In this document: in pieces, positions 25,034-34,502 of the stretch
Numbering within the stretch: the first letter of the stretch is position 1
How the letters are laid out: each line of letters begins with the position of its first letter
Assembly (NCBI RefSeq): GCF_024055575.1
Contig: NZ_JAMXOE010000001.1
Location: forward strand, 868,001-932,000
Direction: 5' to 3'
Source of the DNA: Mucilaginibacter flavidus
GTDB lineage: Bacteria; Bacteroidota; Bacteroidia; Sphingobacteriales; Sphingobacteriaceae
Length of the DNA stretch: 64,000 nt
Notes under the pieces: generated by a model
Database searches by the model: none
What the model was told of the DNA's origin: nothing
Seen by the model: the letters and a program-made list of their open reading frames with translations, nothing else
Position numbers and translations under genes: made by a program

Positions 25034-27706
25034 CTATAAATTAAACGTAGCCTTCAACAATATAATCCTGCCAGGTATAGTGTAGGTATTTGAAGTGAAA
25101 TTATTGGCCGACAAATACAGCGCATTATATTTTTTTGTGTCGAAAAGATTATTGGCGCTTAGCTCGAAATCAGTTTTCAGCTTTTTTAATTTATACCTAA
25201 CCGACGCATCGGCAAAAACATATTTCTGGTTATTCAACGTACCGGTATGGGTGTAATAATCGTCGCCTGCTAATTTAAATTCAAGCCTTTCTGTTGGATT
25301 ATAATTAATGGCAGCCTGCTGGAAAATACTCCTGATTGCAGTTGTCGATGTAGCAGCGGATGATTTGCTGCTCAACTGGTTGTAAATTACCTTATAGCTT
25401 ATATTTAGTGTGCTGCTCACCTTCGTTTCGGCACCGGCATTTTCGGTTACCGATATAGTTTTATAAGGCAGCAGGATATTGTTTTGCACCTGGTTTGAAC
25501 TTGCAGACTGCCACGATATCCCCCCACTAAACGTTGTACGCAGAGCAAATGAATACTTGCTGATATAGCCACTAAGCGACAGCGAGTTTGTACTGTTTGC
25601 AAACGGCAGCACTATGTTTTGCGCTATATTGTTATTGACTATGCTCGACGAAATATTATTAGCTGATATATGGTCGTAAGCGGCTGATACACTAAAAAAG
25701 AATAGCGTAATGGCCTTGCGATAATTAAAGCCCAGGGCCGCCGTTTGGTCGCGCTGCTCGGTTAGGTCGGCATTGTTGGCCAGCAGGGTGCGGTAATCTT
25801 TCAAAATATAGCCGCGATAAATATCGGCGATATTGCCGGTTTGGTTTCGGATGCCGTATACAAGGCTTAAATAATTCTCTACCCCGGTTTGGTATTTAAC
25901 AAAAAGCCTGGGGTTAAAATACAAATGGGTCGACTTCTTATCCACTGCAAAAAAGCCATCGCTGTAATTTGTTTGCTGCAGGCTTAAAGGCAGCGTAAGG
26001 TTTACCTTAAGCACCTTCCCAGGGTAATCGAAAATCGCCTGGGTGTACAACTTTTGCCGCGACCAGTTCAAATTATTCCTGGTGCTATCGGTAACCGCAT
26101 TAACTGAGTTATCAATCTGCGTAGTATTTAAACCCGAGCCCAGCCTTTGCTTTTGCAGGCTAAAACCTGCCCGATAGGTTTGGGTTACATAATCGGAAGG
26201 TATTTTGTAGGAGATGTAGTTATTGGTAAACCATGTTGGCACATTAACCGTTTGGTTTAGCTTATTATAGGGTAATCCATTGTTAAAATACTGTGGGTTC
26301 AAGCCGGGGCTTATAGCCAGGTTTTCCGGCTCGGCAATATGGTTAATGTACGACGATAGCTCAATGATATTGTTGCTTTTGAAGGTCTGCATCAGGTTAA
26401 ACTCGTTCGAAAAATCAGCAATGTTATCTCTTAAAACCTGGTTAACCGGCGTGCCGTTTGTCGTTAATGCGGAGTAGCTGGTATTGTGGTTATAATCGGC
26501 AATAAAGTCATCATTTAAATAGTATTTATCCTTATTAATATTTAAGGTTAAGCCGCCATGCAAAATATCCGGCCGGCGTTTATTATGCTGAGTTTCGGAG
26601 TAATTTACCGTATCGTTTGGCAAATAAATGGCGGCCCGTTTCTGATAATCCTGCCACTGGGTATCGTGCAGGTAATACAGGTTGGCCCGTAACAGCACAT
26701 CCTTTTTTAAATGCACAAGATTATTTAGGTTGATGATACCTGATTGATTGAAAAGGTAACGGTTACGCGGCAAATCAGGGTCGCCGGCTGTACCGGTAGA
26801 TAACATGGTGCCGGGTTTATTATTATCAATACGCTGCAAGTAGTTTTGCACGTTGTGCGATATCAAATCTTCGGCCAAATCAAAACCCGTATTATTGCCT
26901 TTAAGGTAGTTTATGGCTTTGAAATTATCCTTAAACATCATGGCATTTAGGTTCTCGTCGTATTTACCGGGGATACCGCCGCCAATTGTTTCCTGCCCTA
27001 TCAGCTGCAATTTGGCATCTTTTTTAAAACTAAGATTGAGGGCAACGTCTTCACTCACTACTTTATCCTTCAGCATTTTAATGGGCTGATGGTTTTCAAT
27101 AACCTGCACCTGGTCTACCGCGCCGTGGGGGATGGTATTTGTCGCGATGTTATATTTATCATCGAGCAAATTATCGCCACCCAAATAAAGATTTGATATC
27201 GCCTTGCCGTTGTATGATATTTTGCCATCTGCAGCCACCTGTACGCCGGGCAGTCTTTTTATTACATCGCCAATCACCCTGTCCTGCGGGCTGCTGTAGT
27301 CGGATACTTTGTAGCCGGTGGTATCACCGCTTGTTTTTAAAAACGGCCTGTTATTTTTTATTACAACGCCCTGCAGCTGGTTTACTGCTATGCCTAGTGT
27401 AAAATTGCAAGGTGCGGTAAAGTCTATCAGCTCTTTAGCTTGTTTGTTAAAACCAATGCAGCTTACTTCCACCTTTAAGCCGCTTTTAGGGACATCCGCA
27501 GGCAAATTAAGCGCAAACTGACCAGTGGTACCAGTAACGGTATAGGCAATTATGGCACTGCCCGTACCTTTCAGGTTTATGCTGGCATAGGGTACCCCTT
27601 TGCCGGCAGTATCCTTAACGGTCCCCCTTATTGTTTGTGCGAATCCGGTAAAAGCAAGCAGCATAAACAGAAGAACCGGCAGCGCAAATTTGAAGTTGCT
27701 CATCAT
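25034..27706 (-). CDS. TonB-dependent receptor-like outer-membrane protein
   Basis: 890 residues: signal peptide (ending FTGFAQ), a carboxypeptidase-regulatory-like domain (GTVKDTAGKGVPYASINLKG, residues about 28-110), a plug-like domain (DVIKRLPGVQVAADGKISYN, near 145-230) and a large beta barrel of the OMP_b-brl_3 kind ending in an aliphatic/aromatic beta strand (ILLKATFNL). It probably imports or exports a small molecule or peptide. The start overlaps the GLPGLI gene by 4 bp, a pairing seen repeatedly in Bacteroidota. Confidence 0.88.
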   Translation of the reverse strand: MMSNFKFALPVLLFMLLAFTGFAQTIRGTVKDTAGKGVPYASINLKGTGSAIIAYTVTGTTGQFALNLPADVPKSGLKVEVSCIGFNKQAKELIDFTAPCNFTLGIAVNQLQGVVIKNNRPFLKTSGDTTGYKVSDYSSPQDRVIGDVIKRLPGVQVAADGKISYNGKAISNLYLGGDNLLDDKYNIATNTIPHGAVDQVQVIENHQPIKMLKDKVVSEDVALNLSFKKDAKLQLIGQETIGGGIPGKYDENLNAMMFKDNFKAINYLKGNNTGFDLAEDLISHNVQNYLQRIDNNKPGTMLSTGTAGDPDLPRNRYLFNQSGIINLNNLVHLKKDVLLRANLYYLHDTQWQDYQKRAAIYLPNDTVNYSETQHNKRRPDILHGGLTLNINKDKYYLNDDFIADYNHNTSYSALTTNGTPVNQVLRDNIADFSNEFNLMQTFKSNNIIELSSYINHIAEPENLAISPGLNPQYFNNGLPYNKLNQTVNVPTWFTNNYISYKIPSDYVTQTYRAGFSLQKQRLGSGLNTTQIDNSVNAVTDSTRNNLNWSRQKLYTQAIFDYPGKVLKVNLTLPLSLQQTNYSDGFFAVDKKSTHLYFNPRLFVKYQTGVENYLSLVYGIRNQTGNIADIYRGYILKDYRTLLANNADLTEQRDQTAALGFNYRKAITLFFFSVSAAYDHISANNISSSIVNNNIAQNIVLPFANSTNSLSLSGYISKYSFALRTTFSGGISWQSASSNQVQNNILLPYKTISVTENAGAETKVSSTLNISYKVIYNQLSSKSSAATSTTAIRSIFQQAAINYNPTERLEFKLAGDDYYTHTGTLNNQKYVFADASVRYKLKKLKTDFELSANNLFDTKKYNALYLSANNFTSNTYTIPGRIILLKATFNL

Positions 27707-28647
27707 TTCTTTTCGGGCAATTCAATTGGGTTATTAATAACCGGGCCAGGTCCAATTTTGAGTTTAATAACCGGCTGTGGGCCGCCACCACCTTGTGCGC
27801 CCATACCTGCCCCAGCCATTGCCGATTGCGTAAAAGCATCAGGATCCTTCCGCATCGCTTCGCGTAAGTTTGTATATTCTTTATCGGTAGTTTTTATAGC
27901 GCCTTGGGGCAATTGTATTACGTTGGGGTCGCCGTCGTCAGCACCACCAATCGTTACAATGGTAACGTTGGGCGAGGACGGGGCACTAACCGTGGCCTCT
28001 GCAACAAGCGGAGCCTTACTTATATCTTCTACCCCGTCAAATTTAAACACCACTTCGTTTTTGGTATCATGAGCATCTACGATTACACCGGGTAAACCAT
28101 TTAATTTCCACGGCCCGGTATGAAAAGGCAGGTCGGGGCAAAACCAGGCAATGTATTCGCGACCCTTAAAATGGGTAGTGGCCTGCTGGCAATGCAAGCC
28201 GCCGAATGTCGCAGTATCGCTATTTATTTTCCAGTTAATTGTTGGCAGCGGCTCCTCAATCAAATAGCTGTTTATTAGTTTTTCCCTCCGCACTAATTTT
28301 CCGTTACCGGCAAACTGGTAGTATTCGGTACTCGAGCCCGAATTTTTGCCCCGCATTACTCGTATTTCACCGCCGCCCCCATTAGCGGCCATTTGCTCCT
28401 GAATTTGTTTCTTCATTAAGGCATCTGCCATTGCTTTATCGTAACTTTTATAAGCGCTGGAGTGACTGCCTAAAAACAAAATCATTTTTTCGGTAAAAGG
28501 CGCTGCCCGGTTGGTTGTATCCCGCAGGTGCGAAAAATTGTAATGAATAACGAGTTGTGCCCGTTCGGGGTTTTGCTGTGCCCTGCTCCTGATCGACAGT
28601 ATGCTAAACACAACAATAAGTAGGAAAACTGAGTTGATAGGTTTCAT
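27703..28647 (-). CDS. GLPGLI family protein
   Basis: 314 residues, exported (signal ending SRAQ). The family signature is intact: GPWKLNGLPGVIVDAHD near residues 172-188, preceded by CQQATTHFKGREYIAWFCPDLP. The C-terminal tail is rich in Gly and Pro. The role of the family is unknown; the tight overlap with a TonB-dependent barrel suggests a periplasmic partner of that receptor. It is divergent from a LytS/LytTR two-component system. Confidence 0.93.
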   Translation of the reverse strand: MKPINSVFLLIVVFSILSIRSRAQQNPERAQLVIHYNFSHLRDTTNRAAPFTEKMILFLGSHSSAYKSYDKAMADALMKKQIQEQMAANGGGGEIRVMRGKNSGSSTEYYQFAGNGKLVRREKLINSYLIEEPLPTINWKINSDTATFGGLHCQQATTHFKGREYIAWFCPDLPFHTGPWKLNGLPGVIVDAHDTKNEVVFKFDGVEDISKAPLVAEATVSAPSSPNVTIVTIGGADDGDPNVIQLPQGAIKTTDKEYTNLREAMRKDPDAFTQSAMAGAGMGAQGGGGPQPVIKLKIGPGPVINNPIELPEKK

Positions 28648-28842
28648 AATATTAATTTTTCTTCAATTGTAAAGCGTTGGCAGGGTATGGCAAAAACTTA
28701 GGTGTAAACACGTGATTTTAAGCTGTGAAAGCCCAATATTTGTTATCCGGCTTTTCAAAAAAAGTATGGTTTGCCCCCTATTATCGGCAATAGGCACCAC
28801 ATATTTTCAAGCTGGTGCAATAAGTATTACCTTAGTTTTAAT

Positions 28843-29988
28843 ATGTTACGAATCAAAAGAAATCAGTTGGTTGAAATAGTATTGCACGTACTGTTTTGGG
28901 CGGCCATATTTTACACCACGGGGAACTCGGCCAAGCATTTCCAGGTATTCAGGCAGGTTGTGAACGGCAAGACGGAGCAGATCGTAACCATCAAAACGGC
29001 TTATACACAGTCGTTTTTAACATTATCTATGTTGATGCTTTTATTTTACAGCGTTGCATTTAGGCTGTTGAAACAAGTAATGAAGTTTAACAGCAGCATG
29101 GCACGTGTAGCAGCTGTATTAGGCTGGACTGCATTTATATTCATGTTCGATTATGTCTTGACACTAATTTTTGTTTCGCCGGCTTCCGATATTTTAAAGA
29201 TGGACGCGGCTTCAACTACTACCGCCATTCTAGACATCAATAGTACATCGCACGATCCTGTAATCATTAAGCGGATCGGGCTTTTCCAGGTTACACACGT
29301 CATTACTTTTCTTTCGATGCTCGGCATCGCAATAGCTTACTTTTTTTCGAAAGAGTGGATCAAAAGCGAGTTCCTTCGCAAACAACTGGAAGCCCACCAG
29401 CTCAGCACCGAGATAAAATTCCTGAAGTCGCAGGTGAATCCTCATTTTTTGTTTAACACGCTCAACAACCTGTTTTCGATGGCGCAGGATAAGGGCAATG
29501 ATGAACTGGCCGATGGCATTTCAAAGCTATCGGGTATGATGCGGTATATGATTTATGAAAGCAACGCCGAGACCGTGCCGCTTAAAAACGAAATAGAATA
29601 TATTAAAAGCTGCATTGCACTAAATAAGCTGCGCTATGCCGACCATGAGGCGATAGTTGATTTTCGTTATGGCGAACTACCCGCTGATTTATTTATAGCG
29701 CCGATGGTTTTCATCCCTTTTGTTGAAAATGCGTTTAAGCATGGCGTAACCATTAACAATACCTCGTTTATTGATATCGCCATATCTGTTACGGATAAAG
29801 AATTACTGTTTACCTGCACTAATAAAAACTATAGCTTTATTAAAAAGATGCATGATGACAAAAGCGGTATCGGGTTAGCGAATGTGCAACGCAGGCTCGA
29901 TTTGCTCTACCCCGGCAAACATGAGCTGCTGATAAAAAACGACGAAGACAAATTTAGGGTCGAGCTAAAAATAAATTTAAACCAATGA
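28843..29988 (+). CDS. LytS-type sensor histidine kinase
   Basis: 381 residues from ATG 28843 (a frame from 28771 adds 24 unconvincing residues). Four hydrophobic segments occupy roughly residues 8-25, 60-80, 90-112 and 145-168. The kinase region starts at the phosphoacceptor motif SQVNPHFLFNTLNNLF (near residue 200) and ends with an HATPase (FVENAFKHG, then GIGLANVQRRLDLLY). It should phosphorylate the LytTR regulator whose gene overlaps by 4 bp. The divergent GLPGLI/TonB genes are plausible targets. Confidence 0.92.
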   Translation: MLRIKRNQLVEIVLHVLFWAAIFYTTGNSAKHFQVFRQVVNGKTEQIVTIKTAYTQSFLTLSMLMLLFYSVAFRLLKQVMKFNSSMARVAAVLGWTAFIFMFDYVLTLIFVSPASDILKMDAASTTTAILDINSTSHDPVIIKRIGLFQVTHVITFLSMLGIAIAYFFSKEWIKSEFLRKQLEAHQLSTEIKFLKSQVNPHFLFNTLNNLFSMAQDKGNDELADGISKLSGMMRYMIYESNAETVPLKNEIEYIKSCIALNKLRYADHEAIVDFRYGELPADLFIAPMVFIPFVENAFKHGVTINNTSFIDIAISVTDKELLFTCTNKNYSFIKKMHDDKSGIGLANVQRRLDLLYPGKHELLIKNDEDKFRVELKINLNQ

Positions 29989-30680
29989 ACTGCATCGCTA
30001 TTGACGACGAACCCAAGGCCCTGGAAGTAATTGAGCGGTACTGCGCAAAAAGCGGTATATTAACACTGCAGGCATCGTTTCGTGAGCCGGTTAAGGCCAT
30101 GGAGTTTTTGAACCGTGCCCACACCGACCTTGTTTTTTTGGATATAAACATGCCGGGCATTAACGGCATCGAGCTGTTTTCGTCGCTTGCGGTTAAGCCC
30201 ATGGTTGTATTTACTACCGCCTATAGCGATTATGCCGTGGAAAGCTACAACCTTAATGCGATTGATTACCTGCTTAAGCCCATAACATTTGAGCGTTTTT
30301 TAACTGCTGTTAACAAAGCCTTAAGCCTGCACTCATTGAAAAGCAACTCCCAGCGCAAGGACGAACACCCCGAATATGCGTTTGTTAAAAGCGGACCGCA
30401 AACCTACCAGGTAAAAATTGCCGACATTTTATATTTAGAGAAAGACGGCAACTATATTTCGGTTGTACTTAACGAGAAAAAAATTCTTATTCGCCAAAAT
30501 ATGGCTGATATTTTTAAGGTGATACCGGCGCAAAATTTTGTACGGGTGCATAAATCCTTCGTGGTTGCTATACGGCATATTACCATGGTTGAGAACCACC
30601 AGGTGATTATTGGCGCCCATAAAATCCCTATCGGGAGCACGTATAGGGACGAGATGAAGACGAGATTGGGGTTGCTGTAA
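29985..30680 (+). CDS. LytTR-family response regulator
   Basis: 231 residues: receiver domain with acidic pair Asp7/Asp8 and phosphoacceptor Asp53 in LVFLDINMPG, Lys in YLLKPITF, followed by a LytTR DNA-binding domain (residues about 135-230, VKIADILYLEKDGNYISVVL, then FVRVHKSFVVA). Partner of the kinase encoded immediately upstream. LytTR regulators usually bind direct repeats near the promoters of exported proteins. Confidence 0.94.
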   Translation: MNCIAIDDEPKALEVIERYCAKSGILTLQASFREPVKAMEFLNRAHTDLVFLDINMPGINGIELFSSLAVKPMVVFTTAYSDYAVESYNLNAIDYLLKPITFERFLTAVNKALSLHSLKSNSQRKDEHPEYAFVKSGPQTYQVKIADILYLEKDGNYISVVLNEKKILIRQNMADIFKVIPAQNFVRVHKSFVVAIRHITMVENHQVIIGAHKIPIGSTYRDEMKTRLGLL

Positions 30681-30721
30681 GCACGTTTCGCAGGATTCCG
30701 ACTCAAGAAAACAGACTAACA

Positions 30722-31213
30722 TTACTTTACAGCAGGCATATCAAGCGCCGGTTTAACCGAGCCACGGTGGCATGTGGTACAATTAACAATAGGATTGGCA
30801 CTTTGCAGCCCGCTTATATTTTTCAATAATTGATTATTAATGGCGGCGTTCATTGCTGCCATTTGCCTTGTGATTTCTTTTTGCGGTTTAACCTCCGATT
30901 CCCAATGCCCTGGTTCGTGGCAATAGCCGCAGCTTACGCCAAGGGAGTTTGAGTACCCGAAGTTCATGATGGCTATCAGCTTGCCGGCCGGTACACCTTT
31001 CAATAATTTAATATTCTTAAAAACAGAATCGGCAGGCATGTTTTCCTTGCCTTTTATCGCCTGTCTTAATTCATCAACATAGTGTTTACGATCGGCTAAA
31101 ATCGAATCGGGGCCGTTTTTAGCATTTTGCTTTCCGCTGCCGTTTAAGTTGAACGCGCTAAAAAATGTAACAATAAGCAGTAAGGAGAAAACAATTGTGA
31201 GGTTTCTTTTCAT
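30722..31213 (-). CDS. Exported diheme c-type cytochrome
   Basis: 163 residues from ATG 31213, which opens a signal peptide (MKRNLTIVFSLLLIVTFFSA); a longer frame to 31306 would run through the promoter. Two heme c motifs are visible, CGYCH near residue 94 and CTTCH near 149, with a surrounding layout like the photosynthetic-reaction-centre cytochrome family found in many non-photosynthetic bacteria. It should transfer electrons in the periplasm. Its promoter (TAAATTTG at 31231-31238) carries CCCC-box A, divergent from box B which faces the sensor kinase operon. Confidence 0.88.
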   Translation of the reverse strand: MKRNLTIVFSLLLIVTFFSAFNLNGSGKQNAKNGPDSILADRKHYVDELRQAIKGKENMPADSVFKNIKLLKGVPAGKLIAIMNFGYSNSLGVSCGYCHEPGHWESEVKPQKEITRQMAAMNAAINNQLLKNISGLQSANPIVNCTTCHRGSVKPALDMPAVK

Positions 31214-31230
31214 TTTGCGGGTTTGTTTAT

Positions 31231-31280
31231 CAAATTTATCGATATCCCGCCCCGGAAACATCCCCCCGGCAGGGGTATTT
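31231..31280 (-). promoter_or_regulatory. CCCC-box A with promoter, facing the cytochrome gene
   Basis: On the - strand AAATACCCC (31280-31272), five bases TGCCG, then GGGGGATGTTT. The first C (31275) lies 37 bases and the first G of the second half (31266) 28 bases upstream of the T of TAAATTTG (31238-31231). The cytochrome ATG follows 18 bp after the box. Confidence 0.75.
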
Positions 31281-31321
31281 GTAAACGCAACGGCAATTTC
31301 GACCACTTTAACGTGAATCTG

Positions 31322-31371
31322 AAATACCCCTTCCGGGGGTATTTTTCATCAATTTCTAAAAAGTACTTTTG
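31322..31371 (+). promoter_or_regulatory. CCCC-box B with promoter, facing the sensor kinase genes
   Basis: Perfect 9-bp arms AAATACCCC (31322-31330) and GGGGTATTT (31336-31344) around TTCCG. The first C (31327) is 37 bases upstream of TACTTTTG (31364-31371). It would activate a transcript starting near 31376 that covers the 40-codon ORF and probably the kinase and regulator genes. Confidence 0.78.
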
Positions 31372-31403
31372 GTAACAGTAGCTGATTAACTATTAACCGC
31401 TTA

Positions 31404-31526
31404 ATGAAAAAGGCATTACAACTAACCATTAGCTTGCTTGTTATTATATTAACCGCAAGCAGTTTATGCACGCAGATAGATATTCGCGAACCTGTAGCCA
31501 AAGGTCTTTTAATGGTCGCCCATTAA
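31404..31526 (+). CDS. Putative small exported peptide (40 residues)
   Basis: An ATG-started 40-codon frame, MKKALQLTISLLVIILTASS then LCTQIDIREPVAKGLLMVAH. It has a textbook signal-peptide N-terminus (KK, long hydrophobic core, small residues), leaving only about 18 residues if cleaved. It lies 33 bp after the TACTTTTG box controlled by CCCC-box B and 39 bp before the propeller histidine kinase. It could be a signal peptide-like ligand or a leader; no known family. Support is positional and compositional only. Confidence 0.45.
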   Translation: MKKALQLTISLLVIILTASSLCTQIDIREPVAKGLLMVAH

Positions 31527-31565
31527 ACTCCCTATTATCGTATATTTATGTTCCGATTGTAAAAC

Positions 31566-34493
31566 ATGGCCCCAGTTAGCTCGAAATATTATATCCGTTG
31601 GCTTATCGTTACTGTCTTAACGCTATTTGCCCATGCCCTAATTGCCCAAAAATATAATTTTCAGCACTATGATATCGATAAGGGTTTGCTGCAATCGCAG
31701 GTAACATCAATTACCAAAGACAAACTGAACCAGATCTGGTTGTCGAATTTAGGCGGGATAAATTGTTTCGACGGCAAGCAGTTTACCTCGTTTACGGTGG
31801 GTAATGGCATTAAAAACTATTTTAATTTCGCCATAGGCACCGATAACAGCGGTCGGGTGTGGTGCGGTAATTCGGGCGGCTTAACCTGCTTTGAGGCAAA
31901 GGGATTAATTAACTACCCATTTACCGGTAAAAATACGTTAAGACCTGTACGGCGTATTGTGTGCGACCGGCACGATAATATCTGGGCGCTAAGCGATCAA
32001 AAACTATTTAAGATAGTTAATCAAAAACTCGTAGAGCAGCAAATAACAGTAGATAACGAAGTTATTACCGATATTGAAAAAGACGAACGCGGCAGCCTTT
32101 ATGCAGCCATCCAAAATAAAGGTATTTACAAATTACGCTATAACAAATGGGACCCGTTTGCGCCACTGAATGCGTTTAAAAACGTTGGTGATATAATTCA
32201 ATTCGCAGTGGTGCCTCACCATGCCGGCCAGGTTTACATGATTACTCAAAGTCAGCTACTTTTTCTAAAAGACAGTGTAACCACAACGGTTGATAATGCA
32301 CTTATCAGCAAAATTAATATGCGTTTAGTATGCCTCGCCATTGACCATAATCTTGATTTATGGCTGGGTACCGATAAGGGTGCATATTTATTATCAAACC
32401 ACACGCTGAAGCACTTTGACGACACTAACGGGTTTACCAACACCAGGGTATTTTCGATATTTGTTGACTACGAAAACCATATCTGGTTTGGCACCGACGG
32501 CGCTGGTTTATATAAATACCAGCTTGACGATTACCTGGTTTATGATAAATCGCAGGGGCTTACCAGCCAGCTGGCCATGGCCATGGTTAAAAACCGCCGC
32601 GGCGAAATTTATATTGCTACTTATGGCGGCGGATTACAAGGTTGTAGAGACGGTAAAATCACCCAGATTAAAAACCTGCCGCCCGAATTTAAAGATGCCC
32701 GCATAAACTGTCTATACGTTGACACCAATGATGACCTCTGGATTGGTACCGATGACTTTGGTTTGTGGAAGAAAACAAGAAACGGAACCGTTAAAATATC
32801 AAACAACTTAAGCTGCACTTTTATAACCCAAAGTAAGGACCGCACTATTTGGTTTACTACTAATTTTGGTTGCTTTTATATTCAAAATAATAAGACTATA
32901 CCAATTTACGGGCTCAATTACCAATGCAACAGCCTGTTGACGATGGGCACCGACTCGATGTACGTAGGCACGTTTGATGGGCTGGTATTGGTTAAGGATA
33001 AAAAAATAGCAGGTGAAAGCCGACTACTCCAGGGCTCCAGTATTAATTGCATGCAGAAATACCGGACAACTATTTTGATTGGCACCACCGACAAGGGTTT
33101 ATATGGCCTGGATACCCGAACAGGTAAGCTGCGAAATATCGACACTAAAAACCAGGCCAGCCCTAACACCATTTCAGGGATGCTTGTTGTGGGCTACCAA
33201 TTGTGGCTCGGTACCTCGAGATCGATAAACCGTTATATGATTGAAGGTAACGATACCCCTATTTTCAAAAAGTTAATTGCACCTGCCGATGTTTATGAAT
33301 GTAACCAAAATGCCGTTTTACTAACCGATCACAAGGTTTGGATAGGCACAACACATGGCATTATAATTTTCGACAACAATGTCAAAAAACAGCCGCCGCT
33401 ATCGCTTCACCTGGCAATTCAAAAGGTTTCGGTTAATAACCCGGATATAAAGTTTAATTCGGTATATCAAAACGGTTACAGAATCCCCGAAAAGTTGGAG
33501 CTGTCATCAGACGAAAGCAGGCTGGCCATAAAATTCCAGGCTATTGAATTTGGCGACAACCGCGATATTTTTTACCGTTACAAGCTTGAGGGATTGGATA
33601 AAGATTTCAGCTGGCCTGTTCAGAATAACGCCGTTGAGTATCCGCAACTTCCGCCGGGCACTTATACATTTAAGATAAAAGCCATTGTTGACGGTATGAT
33701 AAGCGATACCGTATCGTACACTTTTACTATAGTACCCACCATATATCAAACCGCCGAGTTTAAGTTTATCATCCTGCTTTTTTTGCTTTCGCTAGTCTTT
33801 GGCATCTACCTTTATAAAATCTACAGCCATCGCAAAAAATTAAACTATATAAACCAGCTTAAGCATCATGAACAAGACCTGGTACGAAGGCAAACTGCCG
33901 AAGATTTTCATGATGACCTTGGCAATAAGCTAACCCGTATAAACATGCTTGCAGAACTGCTGGCCCGCAATTTTGCCCGGCATAGCGAGACCGAAAGCAA
34001 ATTGGTTGAACAAATACAACTCAGTGCATCTGAAATGTATGCCGGTACGAAAGATATTTTATGGGCCTTAAATCCTGACAATGATAATTTGGCCGAGGTG
34101 CTGGATGTAATAAAGGGCTTTGCTGAAAACTTATTTATGAATATTGATGTTAAGTTAAATTTCAACCTCCCTGCAGATGAGCTCCGCTTGAACCAAATGA
34201 CACTGCCGTTGGGGCACAGCAGGAACATTATACTGATATTTAAAGAACTGTTTACTAATATATTAAAGCACTCAAAAGCAAATATTGTAACTTTTGCAGT
34301 TGATATTACAAGTGATGGATGCATTGAGTTTGATGTTACCGACAACGGGTGCGGTTTCGACCCTGAACATAGTTCGGGAGGTAACGGCATTAAAAACATG
34401 CGGAACCGCGCAAAAAAACTCAACGCATCGTTAACTTTTATATCAAATAATAATGCCGGCGCAACCAGTGTTTTGTTATTACCCATTCCTTAA
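31566..34493 (+). CDS. Reg_prop/Y_Y_Y-domain sensor histidine kinase
   Basis: 975 residues. An N-terminal signal/anchor (residues about 11-28) is followed by a periplasmic two-component-regulator propeller with repeated IWLSNLGGI, IWFGTDGAGLYKY and LWIGTDDFGLWK motifs to about residue 620, a Y_Y_Y immunoglobulin-like domain (FYRYKLEGLD, then YPQLPPGTYTFKIKA), a membrane helix near 736-757 and a HisKA_3-type kinase with His782 in DFHDDLGNKL and HATPase (FTNILKHSK, DNGCGF). Unlike hybrid sensors (HTCS) it has no receiver or AraC domain; its regulator is a separate NarL-type protein 9 bp downstream. It likely senses a glycan or other extracellular ligand. Confidence 0.93.
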   Translation: MAPVSSKYYIRWLIVTVLTLFAHALIAQKYNFQHYDIDKGLLQSQVTSITKDKLNQIWLSNLGGINCFDGKQFTSFTVGNGIKNYFNFAIGTDNSGRVWCGNSGGLTCFEAKGLINYPFTGKNTLRPVRRIVCDRHDNIWALSDQKLFKIVNQKLVEQQITVDNEVITDIEKDERGSLYAAIQNKGIYKLRYNKWDPFAPLNAFKNVGDIIQFAVVPHHAGQVYMITQSQLLFLKDSVTTTVDNALISKINMRLVCLAIDHNLDLWLGTDKGAYLLSNHTLKHFDDTNGFTNTRVFSIFVDYENHIWFGTDGAGLYKYQLDDYLVYDKSQGLTSQLAMAMVKNRRGEIYIATYGGGLQGCRDGKITQIKNLPPEFKDARINCLYVDTNDDLWIGTDDFGLWKKTRNGTVKISNNLSCTFITQSKDRTIWFTTNFGCFYIQNNKTIPIYGLNYQCNSLLTMGTDSMYVGTFDGLVLVKDKKIAGESRLLQGSSINCMQKYRTTILIGTTDKGLYGLDTRTGKLRNIDTKNQASPNTISGMLVVGYQLWLGTSRSINRYMIEGNDTPIFKKLIAPADVYECNQNAVLLTDHKVWIGTTHGIIIFDNNVKKQPPLSLHLAIQKVSVNNPDIKFNSVYQNGYRIPEKLELSSDESRLAIKFQAIEFGDNRDIFYRYKLEGLDKDFSWPVQNNAVEYPQLPPGTYTFKIKAIVDGMISDTVSYTFTIVPTIYQTAEFKFIILLFLLSLVFGIYLYKIYSHRKKLNYINQLKHHEQDLVRRQTAEDFHDDLGNKLTRINMLAELLARNFARHSETESKLVEQIQLSASEMYAGTKDILWALNPDNDNLAEVLDVIKGFAENLFMNIDVKLNFNLPADELRLNQMTLPLGHSRNIILIFKELFTNILKHSKANIVTFAVDITSDGCIEFDVTDNGCGFDPEHSSGGNGIKNMRNRAKKLNASLTFISNNNAGATSVLLLPIP

Positions 34494-34502
34494 ACAAGTG
34501 CT

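Noticed and set aside
33908..34486. 192-codon - strand frame
   Set aside because: Antisense shadow of the histidine kinase domain, Ser-rich without domain features.
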